In this document: positions 1-7,477 of the stretch, one piece after another
Layout: each line of letters starts with the position of its first letter
Position numbering within the stretch: position 1 is the first letter of the stretch
Source of the DNA: an uncultured Agathobacter sp.
GTDB lineage: Bacteria; Bacillota; Clostridia; Lachnospirales; Lachnospiraceae
DNA: 56,240 nt
Reading direction: 5' to 3'
Assembly: GCA_934359755.1 (NCBI GenBank)
Contig: CAKRLV010000016.1
Span: 1-56,240, forward strand
Translations under genes and position numbers: made by a program
Notes under the pieces: generated by a model
What the model was told of the DNA's origin: nothing
Seen by the model: the letters and a program-made list of their open reading frames with translations, nothing else
Database searches by the model: none

Positions 1-192
1 AAGCCATCGACGGACACGGATCAGAAGCCATCGACAGATACGGATCAGAAGCCATCGACGGACACGGATCAGAAGCCATCGACAGATACGGATCAGAAGC
101 CATCGACGGACACGGATCAGAAGCCGTCGACAGACACGGATCAGAAGCCATCGACAGATACGGATCAGAAGCCGTCGACAGACACAGATAAA
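1..192 (+). repeat. 24-bp coding tandem repeat, eight copies
   Basis: Eight in-frame 24-bp units encode KPSTDTDQ (the last ends in DK). Silent differences alternate: units 1, 3 and 5 use ACG GAC, while units 2, 4 and 7 use ACA GAT, giving a 48-bp higher-order period. Units 6 and 8 share CCG and ACA GAC. The array probably continues upstream of the window. Near-identity at the DNA level suggests recent expansion and variable copy number. Confidence 0.95.
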
Positions 193-726
193 AAGCTGGT
201 AAAGAAAACTTATATTGCGGTAAGTAAGTTAAAGGTGACCCTGACCTCAAAAGTCACCTACAACGGAAAGGCACAAAAGCCATCTGTAGTTGTTAAGTAT
301 GGCAGTAAAAAGCTGAAAAATGGCACCGATTACAAGCTTTCTTATAAGAATAACAAGAACATCGGTACAGCAACGATAACCCTGACCGGCAAGGGAAACT
401 ATCAGGGAACACGCAGGCTGACGTTTGGTATTCTCCCGAAAAAAGCATTCCTGACAGAGGTACGCTCGAAAAAAGCGAAGACTGCACAGGTGAAGTGGAG
501 AAAGGATTCTTCTGCCAGCGGATATGTAATCTATTATTCTACAGATCCGAAGTTTAAGGAGGGGGTGAAGAAACTTACTATCAGTAAGAATAAGACCACT
601 TCCACTATACTTAAGAATCTGAAAGCGAAAAAGACTTATTATGTAAAGGCAGCCTCCTATAAGAAAACAGGAGGCAAGACTTACATCGGCAGTTACTCTG
701 CTACGAAAAAAGTCAGAATAAAATAA
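1..726 (+). CDS. Cell-surface repeat protein, C-terminal part (5' end outside window)
   Basis: The reading frame is open from base 1, so the gene begins upstream of the window. The visible part starts with eight copies of an 8-residue unit (KPSTDTDQ), a hydrophilic Pro/Ser/Thr/Asp linker. A domain of about 75 residues follows with the YNGKAQKP and GTDYKLSYKNN signatures of Gram-positive surface beta-sandwich modules, and then a fibronectin type III-like domain (W at the KWRKDSSASGY strand, YYVKAASY near the end). There is no LPXTG motif or terminal membrane segment, so anchoring must come from the missing N-terminal part. The catalytic or binding function is not visible here. Confident as a secreted surface protein; the exact role is unknown. 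Confidence 0.85.
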   Translation, partial: KPSTDTDQKPSTDTDQKPSTDTDQKPSTDTDQKPSTDTDQKPSTDTDQKPSTDTDQKPSTDTDKKLVKKTYIAVSKLKVTLTSKVTYNGKAQKPSVVVKYGSKKLKNGTDYKLSYKNNKNIGTATITLTGKGNYQGTRRLTFGILPKKAFLTEVRSKKAKTAQVKWRKDSSASGYVIYYSTDPKFKEGVKKLTISKNKTTSTILKNLKAKKTYYVKAASYKKTGGKTYIGSYSATKKVRIK

Positions 727-914
727 AAAATTACAACAAAGTAAAACAGAATGTCTTTTTCAATCGTCTTTATAATAAAAGCAGTTTACATCATAAGAAA
801 AGCCTACTAATAAAAAGTCAAGTACTTTTTGAAGAAATTTAAGAATTGAAAAATAGGCACAAGAAATGGCTACCCAAAACGGCTAGCTTAACGGAGATGA
901 TAATCGTTTGATAT

Positions 915-1110
915 TTAAGACTCTTCGATTTGAGATTGCGCTAAGTTGCGTAAGCACTCCTTAACCTTACCATAGTAGATTCGTAAGAATTAATTGGCAC
1001 CAGCGGTCATGTAAACAAGGTATGGTTTTCCTTCAGCACGTTTTCTATCAAGGAACTGATAGACAGGTTCGTTTACAATATATTCATAGCATAATGATAT
1101 GGACAGGACA
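915..1110 (-). pseudogene. Remnant of IS110-family transposase (C-terminus)
   Basis: Read on the minus strand, this stretch translates to a piece containing EPVYQFLDRKRAEGKPY, then LVYMTAGAN, a TAA stop, and FLRIYYGKVKE, ending at a TAA at 915-917. This resembles the conserved C-terminal Transposase_20 region of IS110/IS1111 transposases, in which AGANKFLRIYYG is typical. The in-frame TAA sits where Lys (AAA) is expected. No N-terminal DEDD domain is present, so this is a dead fragment. The upstream limit is approximate. It is evidence of past insertion-sequence activity beside the surface-protein gene. The rest of 727-1226 shows no other recognisable feature. Confidence 0.65.
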
Positions 1111-1226
1111 TTTATTGAGTCCCGTCCTTCTTATATGTTGTATCGCGTTTTAATCAGTGCTACAATAAAGAAAATTGAATTTTACGACTTGTTGCTACAA
1201 AGAATAGGAATTTTTTATAACATAGA

Positions 1227-1266
1227 AGCAGTCGCTACGGTATATATCCGAAGCGATGGCTTTTTT
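1227..1266 (+). terminator. Rho-independent terminator or attenuator upstream of marR
   Basis: AGC..TCGCT (1227-1236) pairs with AGCGA..GCT (1252-1261) with a two-base internal mismatch, and is followed by a run of six T (1261-1266). It lies 80 bp before the MarR start, so it could end an upstream transcript or act as a leader attenuator. Confidence 0.55.
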
Positions 1267-1346
1267 GAAATACGTTCGTATTCCCTATTGAAATCAAAGC
1301 GGTCCTGCCATATAATCCCGTTTGGGATTTTAATGGAGGAAATGAT

Positions 1347-1793
1347 ATGGATAACGAATCTCTGAATTTAATCAACGGTATTAACCGAGCAATCATAAAA
1401 TTTCGTGGAATATATTCTACATGGTCTGCCGTTCACGGTATCAGCTACCACGAAATGCTGGTGATATACACCATCCGAGAATATGGCTTTTGTACGCAAA
1501 AGCAGATCTGTGACAGTTATCTGCTTCCCCGTCAGACGATGAACAATGTCATCACGGGAATGCGAAAGAATGATTTGCTTGAATACAGCGGCGAACATTC
1601 AATCGGGCGGGAAAAGGCATTTGTCCTTTCGGTAAAGGGAAAAGAATATGCGGCCCCTTTACTGGCTTCACTGGATGTTGTTGAAAGCAGCGCCTTGGAG
1701 CAGCTTGGAAGCGAGAAGCTAAGTATGTTGACACAGCTTTTGCTTGAGTATGGTAAAGCATTATACACTGTTATGGACGCAAAGAAGGAATAG
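1347..1793 (+). CDS. MarR-family transcriptional regulator
   Basis: The 148-aa protein has the length and layout of MarR repressors: an N-terminal dimerisation helix, then a winged helix-turn-helix with TQKQICDSYLLPRQTMNNVI as the recognition region (about residues 51-70) and the wing around GREKAFVLSVKGKEYA. It would bind an operator as a dimer and be released by a small ligand; the ligand cannot be told from sequence. An AGGA Shine-Dalgarno lies 8 bases before the ATG. A broken acetyltransferase starts 4 bp after its stop, so the two were probably one operon and the regulator may have lost its main target. An intact GNAT gene follows. Confidence 0.9.
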   Translation: MDNESLNLINGINRAIIKFRGIYSTWSAVHGISYHEMLVIYTIREYGFCTQKQICDSYLLPRQTMNNVITGMRKNDLLEYSGEHSIGREKAFVLSVKGKEYAAPLLASLDVVESSALEQLGSEKLSMLTQLLLEYGKALYTVMDAKKE

Positions 1794-1796
1794 AAT

Positions 1797-2259
1797 ATGG
1801 ATACTATTGAATTTTACGGAAAGCTGGATTAGAGGATGTTGCCCAACTTGTGAGTTTGGCAATTCAAATGTGGAAATCACACACAGTTGAAGATTTAACA
1901 AAGATTTTTTGCGAACATATAAGAAAGGAAAAAATATTATTTTTCTTGCTATATCAGAGGAACATATAGTTGGATTTGCACAATGAGGATTAAGGTATGA
2001 CTATGTAGAGGAAACTGATTCCAGTCCGGTAGGATATTTGGAAGGCATTTTTGTTTTAGAAGAATATAAAAAAAGAGGTTATGTGAAAGAATTGTTAGGA
2101 GAATGTCAGAATTGGGCAAAGGATCAGGGGTGCCTTGAGTTTGCGAGTGACTGTGAGTTGGATAATGAAGATAGTCTTAAGTTTCATTTGAAAATGGGGT
2201 TTGCGGAAGCAAATAGAATTATTTGTTTTACGAAAAGGTTAACAGATTTAGAGGAGTAG
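1797..2259 (+). pseudogene. Broken AAC(6')-like GNAT acetyltransferase
   Basis: Joining three reading frames restores a GNAT protein that resembles aminoglycoside 6'-N-acetyltransferases: an N-terminal MDTIEFYG, then KAGLEDVAQLVSLAIQMW, an IIFLAISEEHIVGFAQ strand, the acetyl-CoA loop region LEGIFVLEEYKKRGYVKELL, and FASDCELDNEDSLKFHLKMG near the C-terminus. Three lesions are visible: a one-base loss in the A run near 1820, another in the A run near 1930, and a TGA at 1984-1986. The last 73 codons are intact. It begins 4 bp after marR. The assignment to AAC(6') rests on recall of the family, so the substrate is not certain. Sequencing error could explain the homopolymer shifts but not easily the TGA. 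Confidence 0.7.
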
Positions 2260-2265
2260 TATGTG

Positions 2266-2736
2266 ATGGCGAAAAACTATGAATATAAAAAAGCAATCAT
2301 AGCAGACATTGATGAACTTGTAAGAACTAGAATTATTGTCCTTCGTGCAGCAAACAAACTATCGAATGATGTGGATATGTCATTGGTGGAAAAAGAATCC
2401 TATGAGTATTATAAGAGTGCATTAGAAACTGGTGAGCATATTGCATATCTGGTGTATGATAACGAAACCTTTATTGGCGCTGGTGGTGTCAGCTTTTATC
2501 AGGTTATGCCGACATATCATAATCCAACAGGTAAAAAGGCGTATATTATGAATATGTATACGGCACCGGAATATCGGAGACATGGTATTGCATTTCATAC
2601 ATTAGATTTACTGGTAAAGGATGCAAGAGAACAGGGCGTATCACAGATAGCCTTAGAGGCGACGGAGATGGGACGACCATTGTATGAAAAATATGGATTT
2701 GTAAAAATGGAAGATGAAATGGAGCTGATCAAATGA
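2266..2736 (+). CDS. GNAT-family N-acetyltransferase
   Basis: The protein has 156 aa from the ATG at 2266, which is preceded by AGAGGAG about ten bases upstream; a GTG one codon earlier is the alternative. The GNAT fold is shown by the beta4 strand AYIMNMYTAPEYRRHGIA with the R-R-H-G-I-A acetyl-CoA pyrophosphate loop, and by the C-terminal ALEATEMGRPLYEKYGFVK motif. It would transfer acetyl from acetyl-CoA to an amine; the substrate is unknown. It follows the broken acetyltransferase after 6 bp and precedes the nitrilase-family gene by 43 bp, so all four genes from marR may be co-transcribed. Confidence 0.88.
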   Translation: MAKNYEYKKAIIADIDELVRTRIIVLRAANKLSNDVDMSLVEKESYEYYKSALETGEHIAYLVYDNETFIGAGGVSFYQVMPTYHNPTGKKAYIMNMYTAPEYRRHGIAFHTLDLLVKDAREQGVSQIALEATEMGRPLYEKYGFVKMEDEMELIK

Positions 2737-2779
2737 CAAGAGTGTATTTCGTGAAATACATTGAGCGGAGGAAATAAAA

Positions 2780-3619
2780 ATGTTTAAAGTTGCAATATTA
2801 CAAAAACGTGCCATTCATGCACAAATAGATAAGAATATTGAAAGTATCATTATGGCAATGAAAGAAGCTTCGGAGAACCATGCAGATATCCTATTACTGC
2901 CGGAATGCTTTATTACAGGATATGATTTGCCTATGTCATATGAAAAAAGCGTTGCAGATGATGATATAAGAATTGCAAAAATATGTGAGCTTGCTAAAAA
3001 ATATAAGATAGGTGTAGTACTTACTGCTTTTACAAAAGGCAATAAGCAACCGCAGAACTCAGCCTTTGTTATCAATAAATCGGGAAATATATTGATGAAG
3101 TATTCTAAGGTACATACATGTGATTTTGCAGACGAAAGAAATGTTGAAGCAGGAAAAGAATTTAAGGTGTGTGATTTTGAGGGAATACAATTAGGTATTA
3201 TGATTTGCTATGACAGAGAGTACCCGGAAAGCGCAAGAATACTGATGCTAAAAGGTGCAGAAGTTATTCTTGTACCGAATGATTGCGGTTCTATGCAACC
3301 AAGAATCAGAGCACTTTCTACAAGAGCATATGAAAATATGGTTGCAGTTGCTATGGCAAATCCGAATGGAGATAATGCTGGATGTTCCTGTGCATTTAGT
3401 CCCATTTGCTGGGATAGAAATGGGAAATGTGTTGATAACACAGTTTTGCTGGCTGACGATAAGGCAGAGGGAATTTTATATGCGGAGTTTGATATGGAAG
3501 CTATTAGAGAATATAGGAATCGGGAAATGTTAGGAAACACATTTCGTAAGGTAGAAGCATACAGTCAGTTGTTAAGTGAAGAAATCAAGAAACCATTTAT
3601 AAGGGATGGTCAGAATTGA
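2780..3619 (+). CDS. Carbon-nitrogen hydrolase (nitrilase superfamily)
   Basis: The 279-aa cytosolic enzyme has the complete catalytic triad of the superfamily: Glu42 in LLLPECFITGYD, Lys110 in MKYSKVHTCD and Cys143 in IMICYDREYPE. The reaction is hydrolysis or condensation of a non-peptide C-N bond by a thioester intermediate. The substrate class (omega-amidase, carbamoylputrescine amidase or similar) cannot be fixed from motifs alone. The length is normal for the family. The start has GCGGAGG ten bases upstream. It is probably the last gene of the marR cluster; a terminator follows at 3719. Confidence 0.9.
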   Translation: MFKVAILQKRAIHAQIDKNIESIIMAMKEASENHADILLLPECFITGYDLPMSYEKSVADDDIRIAKICELAKKYKIGVVLTAFTKGNKQPQNSAFVINKSGNILMKYSKVHTCDFADERNVEAGKEFKVCDFEGIQLGIMICYDREYPESARILMLKGAEVILVPNDCGSMQPRIRALSTRAYENMVAVAMANPNGDNAGCSCAFSPICWDRNGKCVDNTVLLADDKAEGILYAEFDMEAIREYRNREMLGNTFRKVEAYSQLLSEEIKKPFIRDGQN

Positions 3620-3718
3620 TAAGTAAAGATGAAATCTTGATGATACCAGAGCTTTTGGCTAAAAATCAATCAACTTTTAGAAAAAATGGAAGAAAATCAA
3701 TTGGATATTAGATAGCAC

Positions 3719-3758
3719 AAATGCCGAAAGCCTTTATTTATTCAGGTTTTCGGCATTT
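3719..3758 (+). terminator. Rho-independent terminator
   Basis: A 15-bp stem, AAATGCCGAAAGCCT against AGGTTTTCGGCATTT with one G-T pair, encloses a loop of about ten bases. It lies 100 bp after the nitrilase-family gene. The A-rich left arm and T-rich right arm suggest it works in both directions. Confidence 0.75.
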
Positions 3759-4046
3759 ATTGTGTAGAGAGTAATATTTTGCTAAAATACATATATTGAG
3801 AGCACGAGCAGATTGGAAGAAAATACGGATAATGAAATTGAATTTGTAAAAAGTATATTTTTACGTGATAGCAGTGGGCGTGACTATTTTATTATCTGAA
3901 TTATTTTCTTAAGATTAGCGAACAAGCTAGAACAATTACCATATAGATGTTAGAATATTATAAATGAGCAATGCAGATAATATACGAAGTTTATTTGACA
4001 GAGTCGATTTTATATGTCATATTACGTCAAATTAAGGGAGGAAAAA
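3759..4046 (+). promoter_or_regulatory. Intergenic region with candidate promoter for the ArsC/Spx-like gene
   Basis: The region from 3620 to the next gene has no convincing coding sequence apart from a 31-codon open stretch just after the nitrilase gene. A TTGACA at 3995-4000 is followed after 17 bases by CATATT (4018-4023), a plausible housekeeping promoter about 24 bases before the ATG at 4047. Nothing else is recognised. Confidence 0.45.
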
Positions 4047-4397
4047 ATGCAGTTTATTTGTTATCCAAAATGTTCAACCTGCCAGAAGGCTAGAAAGTGG
4101 TTAGATGAACAGAATATAAATTATACAGAGCGTCATATTGTGGAGAACAATCCATCTTATGAGGAATTGAAGGAATGGTATGGCAGAAGTGGACTTCCAC
4201 TCAAGAGATTTTTTAATACCAGTGGCCTTTTATATAAGGAAATGAAACTAAAGGATAAGCTTCCGACGATGAGTGAAGATGAACAGTTAAAGTTGCTTGC
4301 AACCAACGGAATGCTTGTAAAAAGACCTTTGCTTATAGATGAAAATACGGTGCTTGTAGGATTTAAAGAAGCAGAGTGGAGTAGTCTGATTGAATAA
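4047..4397 (+). CDS. ArsC/Spx-family thioredoxin-fold protein
   Basis: The 116-aa protein starts at the ATG at 4047, six bases after GGGAGG. It has the ArsC/Spx/YffB fold pattern: beta1 FICYPKCSTCQKARKW with C9-x-x-C12, then ERHIVENNPSYEELKEW, LPLKRFFNTSG, and the C-terminal KRPLLIDENTVLVGFKEAEW. In arsenate-reductase-like members the first Cys is the redox nucleophile; in Spx proteins the CxxC is a redox switch that contacts RNA polymerase. The downstream RPLLI..VLVGF element is shared by both. I infer a redox or glutaredoxin-like role; true arsenate reduction is not supported by any ars neighbour. Confidence 0.82.
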   Translation: MQFICYPKCSTCQKARKWLDEQNINYTERHIVENNPSYEELKEWYGRSGLPLKRFFNTSGLLYKEMKLKDKLPTMSEDEQLKLLATNGMLVKRPLLIDENTVLVGFKEAEWSSLIE

Positions 4398-4452
4398 ATA
4401 TAATTATTTACAATGACATTTTACAGAAAATACAATATCAGGAGGCATAGTT

Positions 4453-5520
4453 ATGCAGACAATTAACACAAGGGAGATACAGATACCTTCTATTCTTAAA
4501 GTTGAGAAAAATCTTCTTTCCAGAATAGGAGGTTTTCTTGCAGATGAAGGAATAAATAAGGTTGTTATACTGTTTGGAAATGGACTTATAGACATGTTCG
4601 GACATAAAGTGATGGAAGGAATGTCCGATAGTGAAGTCGAAGTATTGCAGTATATGGAAATGGATACGGTAAAAATAGATGATTTGGTTTCACTTGCTTT
4701 TTCGTTCCCGAATACAACTCAGGCAATCCTTGGAATAGGTGGAGGAAAGGTTATCGATGCGGCAAAATATTGTGGATTTTTGCGAAAACTTCCCTTTATC
4801 AGTGTTCCAACATCTGCATCCAGTGACGGATTTTCGAGCGCAAGTGCATCGTTGCTTGTCGAGGGAAGACGTAAGTCTGTGCCGGCAAGTATTGCGTATG
4901 GAATTTTTGCGGATATAGATGTAATAAGGAGTGCGCCACAGTCATTTTTATTTTCAGGAATAGGTGACATGGTTTCCAAAATAACAGCGCTCTATGACTG
5001 GAATTTTGAGGAAGAATGTGGATATGGTTCTATCAATGATTTTGCAATGATGATTTCTAAAAAAGCGGTTAACAGCTTTGTGAGAACTCCATTTAAGGAC
5101 ATTCAGGATGAGAGATTTATCAAGGAGCTGCTTGATTCACTTGCAATGAGTGGTGTTGCAAATGAGATTGCTGGCAGTAGTGCGCCTACAAGTGGAAGTG
5201 AGCACCTGATATCACATGCGTTAGACCAGATGTTGGAGCATCCACAGCTTCATGGAATACAGGTTGGGGTTGCCACATATCTGATGAGTGTGGTTCAAAA
5301 TCACAGATATCAGAGAGTTGATACTGTATTTACGGACACGGGATTCTGGGATTATGTCAAGACGGTTGGTATGAGAAGAGCAGATTTTATAAAGGCAATC
5401 GAGAAAGCACCATCGGTCAAGCCATTCAGACATACATACCTTCACGAGGAAAAATACAGAATAAAAGCTATAGAGGTTCTTAATACAGACAAAAAACTTC
5501 TGGATGTTCTGGTTGACTGA
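4453..5520 (+). CDS. Glycerol-1-phosphate dehydrogenase-like protein (AraM/EgsA family)
   Basis: The 355-aa protein belongs to the iron-containing alcohol dehydrogenase/dehydroquinate synthase fold and most resembles sn-glycerol-1-phosphate dehydrogenases. The dinucleotide loop is GIGGGKVID (about residues 94-102), followed by SVPTSASSDGFSSASASL (about 117-134) and the metal-binding GSEHLISHALD near residue 250, with a further His in LHGIQVGVA. Family members reduce dihydroxyacetone phosphate to sn-glycerol-1-phosphate with NAD(P)H and a divalent metal. AGGAGG precedes the ATG at 4453. The neighbours give no pathway: no PcrB or arabinan genes are nearby. A related polyol dehydrogenase remains possible. 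Confidence 0.78.
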   Translation: MQTINTREIQIPSILKVEKNLLSRIGGFLADEGINKVVILFGNGLIDMFGHKVMEGMSDSEVEVLQYMEMDTVKIDDLVSLAFSFPNTTQAILGIGGGKVIDAAKYCGFLRKLPFISVPTSASSDGFSSASASLLVEGRRKSVPASIAYGIFADIDVIRSAPQSFLFSGIGDMVSKITALYDWNFEEECGYGSINDFAMMISKKAVNSFVRTPFKDIQDERFIKELLDSLAMSGVANEIAGSSAPTSGSEHLISHALDQMLEHPQLHGIQVGVATYLMSVVQNHRYQRVDTVFTDTGFWDYVKTVGMRRADFIKAIEKAPSVKPFRHTYLHEEKYRIKAIEVLNTDKKLLDVLVD

Positions 5521-5565
5521 CAGCATATTTGAGCATTTTTAAATAGAACAGGAGTGCCGCAATTA

Positions 5566-6378
5566 ATGATATATTTAAGTTCGTTTCAATTGAGTAACAA
5601 GCGTGTGAAAAATCCAAACATTTATCCATATTCTGTATTTGCGGACAAATATATTGAGCCATTTGTTTTTGAGCCAATTACCATATTTTATGGAAATAAT
5701 GGTTCGGGTAAGTCGACATTACTAAATATTATTGCTGACAAGCTGATGATATATGGACGCGAGCATGCAACAAGTAATTCTTTTGGAAACACAGATTATT
5801 GTTTTAAATTTACAAGTGAGTGCAGCTTTTCGCTGGGCGATGATGAAGGCATTGCGATTAGGCAGATTCCATCACAAAGCCGCTATATTAAAAGCGAAGA
5901 TATATTATATGAAATCAAGAAAATTCAACAGGAAGAAGTGCTTGATGATGGAATGTTGTATGATTTGATTAAAAGTGGAAAGTCTTTTTCTGAAGCTAGT
6001 AATTTCCTGAATTCGAGAGACGGTGCGAGAACAAAAGCGTGCATAGAATTTGCGCAGGAAAAATATTCAAACGGTGAGACCGCCATGCAATACTTCGAGG
6101 AATATCTACAGCCTGATGCATTGTATTTGTTAGACGAGCCAGAAGTATCTCTGTCCCCAGCCAACCAGGTTAAACTGGCAAAAGAGATTAATAAGATGAC
6201 CCACTTATTGGGATGCCAGTTTATTATTGCAACTCATTCGCCTTTTATGCTGGGAACGCTGCATGCCAAAATATATAATATTGATTCAAAAGAATATGAT
6301 GTTGTCAAATGGAGCAAATTGGAAAATGTAAGATATTTTTACGATTTTTTCAAGGAGCATGAAGCGGAGTTTGACTGA
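5566..6378 (+). CDS. ABC/AAA-type ATP-binding protein (stand-alone)
   Basis: The 270-aa protein starts at ATG 5566, about ten bases after AGGAG; a GTG at 5554 overlaps that site and is less likely. The Walker A motif GNNGSGKST is at residues 43-51, a signature-like SNGETAMQYF precedes the Walker B ALYLLDEPEVSLSP, and a switch His occurs in IIATHSPFML. This layout (short coil insert, DEPE rather than DEPT) belongs to the stand-alone ABC-ATPase group related to SMC/Rad50 and OLD-type enzymes, not to transporters. There are no membrane segments and no permease next to it. A zinc-ribbon protein and a methyltransferase follow. Function unknown. Confidence 0.8.
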   Translation: MIYLSSFQLSNKRVKNPNIYPYSVFADKYIEPFVFEPITIFYGNNGSGKSTLLNIIADKLMIYGREHATSNSFGNTDYCFKFTSECSFSLGDDEGIAIRQIPSQSRYIKSEDILYEIKKIQQEEVLDDGMLYDLIKSGKSFSEASNFLNSRDGARTKACIEFAQEKYSNGETAMQYFEEYLQPDALYLLDEPEVSLSPANQVKLAKEINKMTHLLGCQFIIATHSPFMLGTLHAKIYNIDSKEYDVVKWSKLENVRYFYDFFKEHEAEFD

Positions 6379-6414
6379 GGAAGTGAGTATTTGAATACTA
6401 GTGCAATTATATGA

Positions 6415-6473
6415 AATTGCTATTTGAAAATAAGAATATGAGATAGCAATTGCTATTTGAAAATAAGAATATG
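6415..6473 (+). repeat. 26-bp direct repeat, two copies
   Basis: The sequence AATTGCTATTTGAAAATAAG plus AATATG occurs at 6415-6440 and again, identically, at 6448-6473, separated by 7 bp. The pair ends 31 bp before the start of the zinc-ribbon gene, so it lies where a promoter or operator would be. No hairpin is formed. Confidence 0.9.
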
Positions 6474-6504
6474 TCATAACAATTTTATTAAAAAGGAGAT
6501 TAAC

Positions 6505-6774
6505 ATGTATTATGTGCCAGATGACACACAGCAGTGTGGATATTATGAATGTAGTGAATGTGGAAATAGATTTTTGGATTTAAGAATAGCACCAACGCTT
6601 GTCTGTCCGTACTGTGGGGAGACTCCTGATATGGAAATCGGACCAGATGAGGAGATGCCGAAGATTGTTGAATCGGCGAAGCTTATACAGATGATTCGTG
6701 GAAAAGAAGAAGTTGAGAAAATGGATACACTTTTGTCACTGGCAGTGACAGGTGGAGATTTTTCGTGGATTTAA
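6505..6774 (+). CDS. Small zinc-ribbon protein
   Basis: The 89-aa protein starts at ATG 6505 with AAAGGAG nine bases upstream. The first half carries two Cys pairs, CSEC and CPYC, about 20 residues apart, typical of a rubredoxin-like or zinc-ribbon knuckle. The second half is an acidic linker (DEEMPK) and a helix. It is cytosolic with no signal. The last 10 bp overlap the next gene when the GTG start of that gene is used, which implies translational coupling. The specific role is unknown; candidates are nucleic-acid or protein binding. Confidence 0.75.
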   Translation: MYYVPDDTQQCGYYECSECGNRFLDLRIAPTLVCPYCGETPDMEIGPDEEMPKIVESAKLIQMIRGKEEVEKMDTLLSLAVTGGDFSWI

Positions 6775-7391
6775 AAATGAAAAAGAAAATGAATGAAGAA
6801 GAGAACGAAAACAAATGGGACAAACTCTTACAGATTAAAACGACAGGTCGTGACGATACAGACTCTGACACCTACCGTTACCCATACGAGCCAACACCGT
6901 ATTGCGTGCTGGAGCGGTTGGCCAACTCGGGATTGATCAGGAAAGGAAATACGTTGATTGACTATGGCTGTGGAAAAGGAAGAGTTGATTTTTTCCTGTC
7001 ATATCAGACGCGCTGTAAATCAATTGGGATTGAGTACAACAAACGAATTTTTGCAAGAGCATCAGAGAATAAAGAGACCGCAGTATCAGGAGTGAGGACT
7101 TCTTTTGAATGTGTTGACGCCTGTAAATATCAGGTGCCAGAAAATGTGGATAGGATATATTTCTTTAATCCATTTTCAATCGAGATTCTTAAAGAAGTGA
7201 TGGCGAGAATATTGGAATCATATTACAGTTCTATGCGGCAGATAAAGCTGTTATTTTATTACCCATCTGATGAGTATATTTCGTATCTCATGGAAGTGGA
7301 TGAGCTTGTTTTTGATGATGAGATTGATTGTATGGATTTGTTTGAAGGAAATAATCAAAGGGAAAAAATCGTTATTTTTGAAACTGTGTGA
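6765..7391 (+). CDS. Class I SAM-dependent methyltransferase
   Basis: The 208-aa protein shows methyltransferase motif I as LIDYGCGKGRVDFFL (about residues 64-78), an acidic post-I GIEYN, a motif-II-like CVDACKY and the active-site-like FFNPFS. It lacks a target-recognition domain, so the substrate is probably a small molecule, protein or RNA rather than a DNA sequence site. The GTG at 6765 has a well-placed GGAGA; the ATG at 6777 is an alternative. It overlaps the zinc-ribbon gene by 10 bp, and the two are surely co-transcribed. The substrate is not identified. Confidence 0.8.
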   Translation: MDLKMKKKMNEEENENKWDKLLQIKTTGRDDTDSDTYRYPYEPTPYCVLERLANSGLIRKGNTLIDYGCGKGRVDFFLSYQTRCKSIGIEYNKRIFARASENKETAVSGVRTSFECVDACKYQVPENVDRIYFFNPFSIEILKEVMARILESYYSSMRQIKLLFYYPSDEYISYLMEVDELVFDDEIDCMDLFEGNNQREKIVIFETV

Positions 7392-7477
7392 TGACCTATA
7401 GTTGATATGTCAGGCAAATATATCTTTGGAATGGAACTATAGAGGATAGTCTTTGGTTTGTAAAGAGAGGTAGCTGT

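Noticed and set aside
1..192. CRISPR-like array at the window start
   Set aside because: The 24-bp units are contiguous, in frame with the downstream protein and have no spacers. It is a coding tandem repeat.
1099..1365. Plus-strand ORF of 88 codons before marR
   Set aside because: It covers the transposase remnant edge and the terminator-like hairpin, has no ribosome site, and overlaps the marR start in another frame. Not a credible gene.
4047..4397. Arsenate reductase in an arsenic-resistance operon
   Set aside because: The fold and CxxC fit the ArsC/Spx group, but no arsR, arsB or acr3-type gene is near. A redox or Spx-like role is equally possible.
5566..7391. A known anti-phage system (for example OLD/Gabija or BREX-like)
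   Set aside because: No nuclease, helicase or other defence partner is present. The ATPase alone is not diagnostic.
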